A stretch of DNA of 13,657 bases from Bacteroidales bacterium (GTDB lineage Bacteria; Bacteroidota; Bacteroidia; Bacteroidales; UBA932): positions 1 through 13,657 of the forward strand of contig JAFYZZ010000017.1 of assembly GCA_017548445.1 (NCBI GenBank). The letters run 5' to 3'. The notes beneath the pieces were generated by a model, which saw only the letters and a program-made list of their open reading frames with translations, was not told the origin of the DNA and did no database searches. This document shows positions 12,241-13,657 of the stretch, piece after piece. Numbering within the stretch: position 1 is the stretch's first letter; each line of letters starts with the position of its first letter. Both the position numbers and the translations under genes were made by a program.

Positions 12241-13164
12241 ATGAAACGTATATCCGTTTGCATCATTTTTGCCATTCTGTTTTTTTCCGCCTGCCGGGAG
12301 AAGCAAACAGAACAAGCTGACTATCTGCAACTTACATCTAATTTAAGTGTCGAAAGGACCGACCCGGACAATGTCCGGGCCGTGATTGATGTTTTAAAGT
12401 CGGAAGAGGCGCTGGCCGGCGCTTTGGACATCCTGGAGCGAGAAGTCAGCAGCGAAAGCAACCGCCCGATACTCAAGGCTTTGCTTCTGCACACGCTGTC
12501 GCAGTGCCAGGCGATGCTCGACCACCCCGACAGCATCCGGACCGAGCAGGAAAGCCTGGCCATCCTCTATGAAATCGCCCAGAAGGAAGAAGGGATGCGC
12601 ACGAAGCAGGCCCAGGTCGCGATCCTCCGCAACGTGACGTTCAGCCTGATCCTGCTGTTGCTGGTCGTGGCCGTCGCGCTGCAGGTGGTGCTGATCTCGA
12701 AGAAGCAGCTGAGCGAGAAGAACCAGGCCCTCTACGAGACCGTCCAGCAGCTGACGGCCCGGGAAGAAGCGGCGATCGCGATCCTGCAATACGAGCCGGA
12801 AGAGGAACTTTCCCCCCGGCAGAAGCTTTTCAAACACATCTGCGCCCTGATGCAGGAAGAGCGCCCCTATACCAACAGCCAGCTCAAGCGAGAAGACCTC
12901 GCCCGGATGCTCGCCACCAACTACAACAACGTGGCGGACGCCATCCGCGAATGTTCCAATGGACAGACCCTGGGCGAATTCCTGGACGGTTTCCGCCTCA
13001 AGCACGCCGCGCGCCTGCTGGCCCGCCCGGACGAGCCGATCGGCCTGATCTCCGAGATGAGCGGCTTCCAGAGCCGCGGCCATTTCAACGCCCTCTTCCG
13101 CGAGAAATACAAGATGACGCCCAGCGAATACCGCAAAGTCATCCAGGAGGCGGGATCCGTTTGA
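12241..13164 (+). CDS. Membrane-anchored AraC-family regulator with lipoprotein-like N-terminus
   Basis: From the ATG at 12241 the protein has 307 residues. MKRISVCIIFAILFFSAC is a signal sequence ending in a lipobox-like FSAC (Cys18). A short helical segment follows (27-125) without the TPR array common in such Bacteroidota regulators. Residues 131-152 are a strong membrane segment, then a coiled-coil-like linker (153-180). The C-terminal 212-300 is an AraC double helix-turn-helix: LKREDLARMLATN with recognition helix NNVADAIRE, then PIGLISEMSGFQSRGHFNALFREKY and the family end KMTPSEYRK. The protein can carry a periplasmic signal to DNA in one polypeptide. Its divergent position suggests it controls wza-wzc. 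Its stop overlaps the promoter of the riboflavin unit. Confidence 0.87.
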   Translation: MKRISVCIIFAILFFSACREKQTEQADYLQLTSNLSVERTDPDNVRAVIDVLKSEEALAGALDILEREVSSESNRPILKALLLHTLSQCQAMLDHPDSIRTEQESLAILYEIAQKEEGMRTKQAQVAILRNVTFSLILLLLVVAVALQVVLISKKQLSEKNQALYETVQQLTAREEAAIAILQYEPEEELSPRQKLFKHICALMQEERPYTNSQLKREDLARMLATNYNNVADAIRECSNGQTLGEFLDGFRLKHAARLLARPDEPIGLISEMSGFQSRGHFNALFREKYKMTPSEYRKVIQEAGSV

Positions 13165-13190
13165 TTTTATCGTTTTTATCCCTACCTTTG
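13160..13190 (+). promoter_or_regulatory. Promoter of the FMN riboswitch / ribD unit
   Basis: TTTG (13160-13163), 19-bp spacer, TACCTTTG (13183-13190), a consensus match. The -33 box overlaps the TGA of the AraC-type gene. Confidence 0.88.
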
Positions 13191-13207
13191 CAGCCACAAT
13201 AATCATC

Positions 13208-13314
13208 TCTTCAGGGCAGGGTGCAATTCCCTACTGGCGGTAAAGTCCGCGACTCCCCGACAGGGGACTGAATCGGTGCAACTCCGATACCAACGGTAAA
13301 GTCCGGATGGAAGA
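13208..13314 (+). ncRNA. FMN riboswitch (RFN element)
   Basis: The RFN consensus is plain: P1 pairs TCTTC (13208-13212) with GAAGA (13310-13314). Between them are AGGGCAGGGTGCAATTCCC, CTGGCGGTAAAGTCCGC, CTGAATCGGTGCAACTCCG and ACCAACGGTAAAGTCCGG, the conserved FMN-binding core. The ATG of ribD is only 10 nt past P1, and no terminator lies between, so control is probably at translation initiation: FMN binding locks P1 and hides the start region. Confidence 0.97.
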
Positions 13315-13324
13315 CGGGATAGAT

Positions 13325-13657
13325 ATGGAAAAATTTGTCACCAACTGGTCGGACACCGACCGGCAATACATGCAGGAGGCGATCGCCCTTGCAGAGCGCG
13401 GGCGCGGCTTCACGGCGCCGAATCCGATGGTAGGCTGCGTCATCGTCAAGGACGGCCGGACCATCGCGCGCGGATATCATCACAAATACGGAGACTTGCA
13501 CGCCGAGCGGGACGCGCTCGCTGCCTGCACGGAAGATCCCGCAGGCGCGACGATGTACGTCACGCTGGAGCCCTGCTGCCACCACGGCAAGCAGCCGCCC
13601 TGCACGGAGGCCATCCTCGCCGCCGGCATCGCGCGCGTCGTCGTGGGCGCGACCGAT
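13325..13657 (+). CDS. ribD: Riboflavin biosynthesis protein RibD (5' part, deaminase domain)
   Basis: The frame from the ATG at 13325 is open to the window end (111 codons). It encodes the N-terminal deaminase domain of the bifunctional diaminohydroxyphosphoribosylaminopyrimidine deaminase / 5-amino-6-(5-phosphoribosylamino)uracil reductase. TAPNPMVGCVIV at 30-41 is the family substrate loop. HAE at 59-61 gives the zinc ligand His59 and proton shuttle Glu61. LEPCCHHGKQPPC at 81-93 gives zinc ligands Cys84 and Cys93. The reductase domain lies outside. The FMN riboswitch just upstream confirms the pathway and feedback control by its end product. Confidence 0.96.
   Translation, partial: MEKFVTNWSDTDRQYMQEAIALAERGRGFTAPNPMVGCVIVKDGRTIARGYHHKYGDLHAERDALAACTEDPAGATMYVTLEPCCHHGKQPPCTEAILAAGIARVVVGATD

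Overview
The window looks like chromosome from a fairly GC-rich member of the Bacteroidota, probably Bacteroidales. Nearly every gene start is preceded by the phylum-specific -7 promoter element TAnnTTTG. In the best cases (rplS, the FMN-riboswitch leader, the acyltransferase gene, the creD-like gene) a TTTG/TTG -33 box lies 19-20 bp further upstream. Start codons lack Shine-Dalgarno sequences, as expected in this phylum. Protein families also fit: a Bacteroidota-type DUF2795 protein, a membrane-anchored AraC regulator, and Wza/Wzc-like proteins with a C-terminal membrane segment and a Tyr/Gly tail. No insertion sequence, integrase or CRISPR array is visible.

Layout. 1-424: 3' end of an aminoglycoside-phosphotransferase-fold kinase. 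467-988 (minus strand): rplS, then tRNA-Arg(ACG), then a terminator. 1124-2386 (minus): an HxxxD acyltransferase (condensation-domain fold) with its own promoter. 2463-2585 (plus): a region that folds into nested hairpins ending in an intrinsic terminator, a candidate small RNA or attenuated leader. 2692-5427 (plus): a DUF2795 protein; a run of three poorly known genes (secreted or lipoprotein, DUF4279-like, membrane-anchored); and a signal-peptide/membrane protein, with terminators between units. 5428-5803: non-coding, with a terminator and a long inverted repeat. 5804-8800: a Nudix-winged-helix regulator (+), a TIR-domain membrane protein (-) and a CreD-like protein (+). 8807-12079 (minus): a Wzc-like tyrosine kinase preceded by its Wza-like export lipoprotein. 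12241-13164 (plus): a membrane-anchored AraC regulator, divergent from wza/wzc. 13183-end: promoter, FMN riboswitch and the 5' part of ribD.

The most interesting part is 5780-8800. The Nudix protein has a complete Nudix box plus a C-terminal winged helix like that of the ADP-ribose-responsive NrtR/AraR regulators. The same 15-bp palindrome, GCGTAnAATTnACGC, sits at exactly the same offset from the -7 box in front of both this gene and the creD-like gene, and a degenerate third copy lies just upstream of the creD -33 box. Between these two genes lies a TIR protein with the catalytic-type Glu (WxxxE) and five membrane segments. It overlaps the Nudix gene tail-to-tail and is divergent from creD. 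TIR enzymes cleave NAD+ to ADP-ribose species, and NrtR-type proteins bind ADP-ribose. I infer a possible NAD/ADP-ribose-signalled envelope-stress or defence module. The palindromes and motifs are seen in the sequence; the circuit is a hypothesis.
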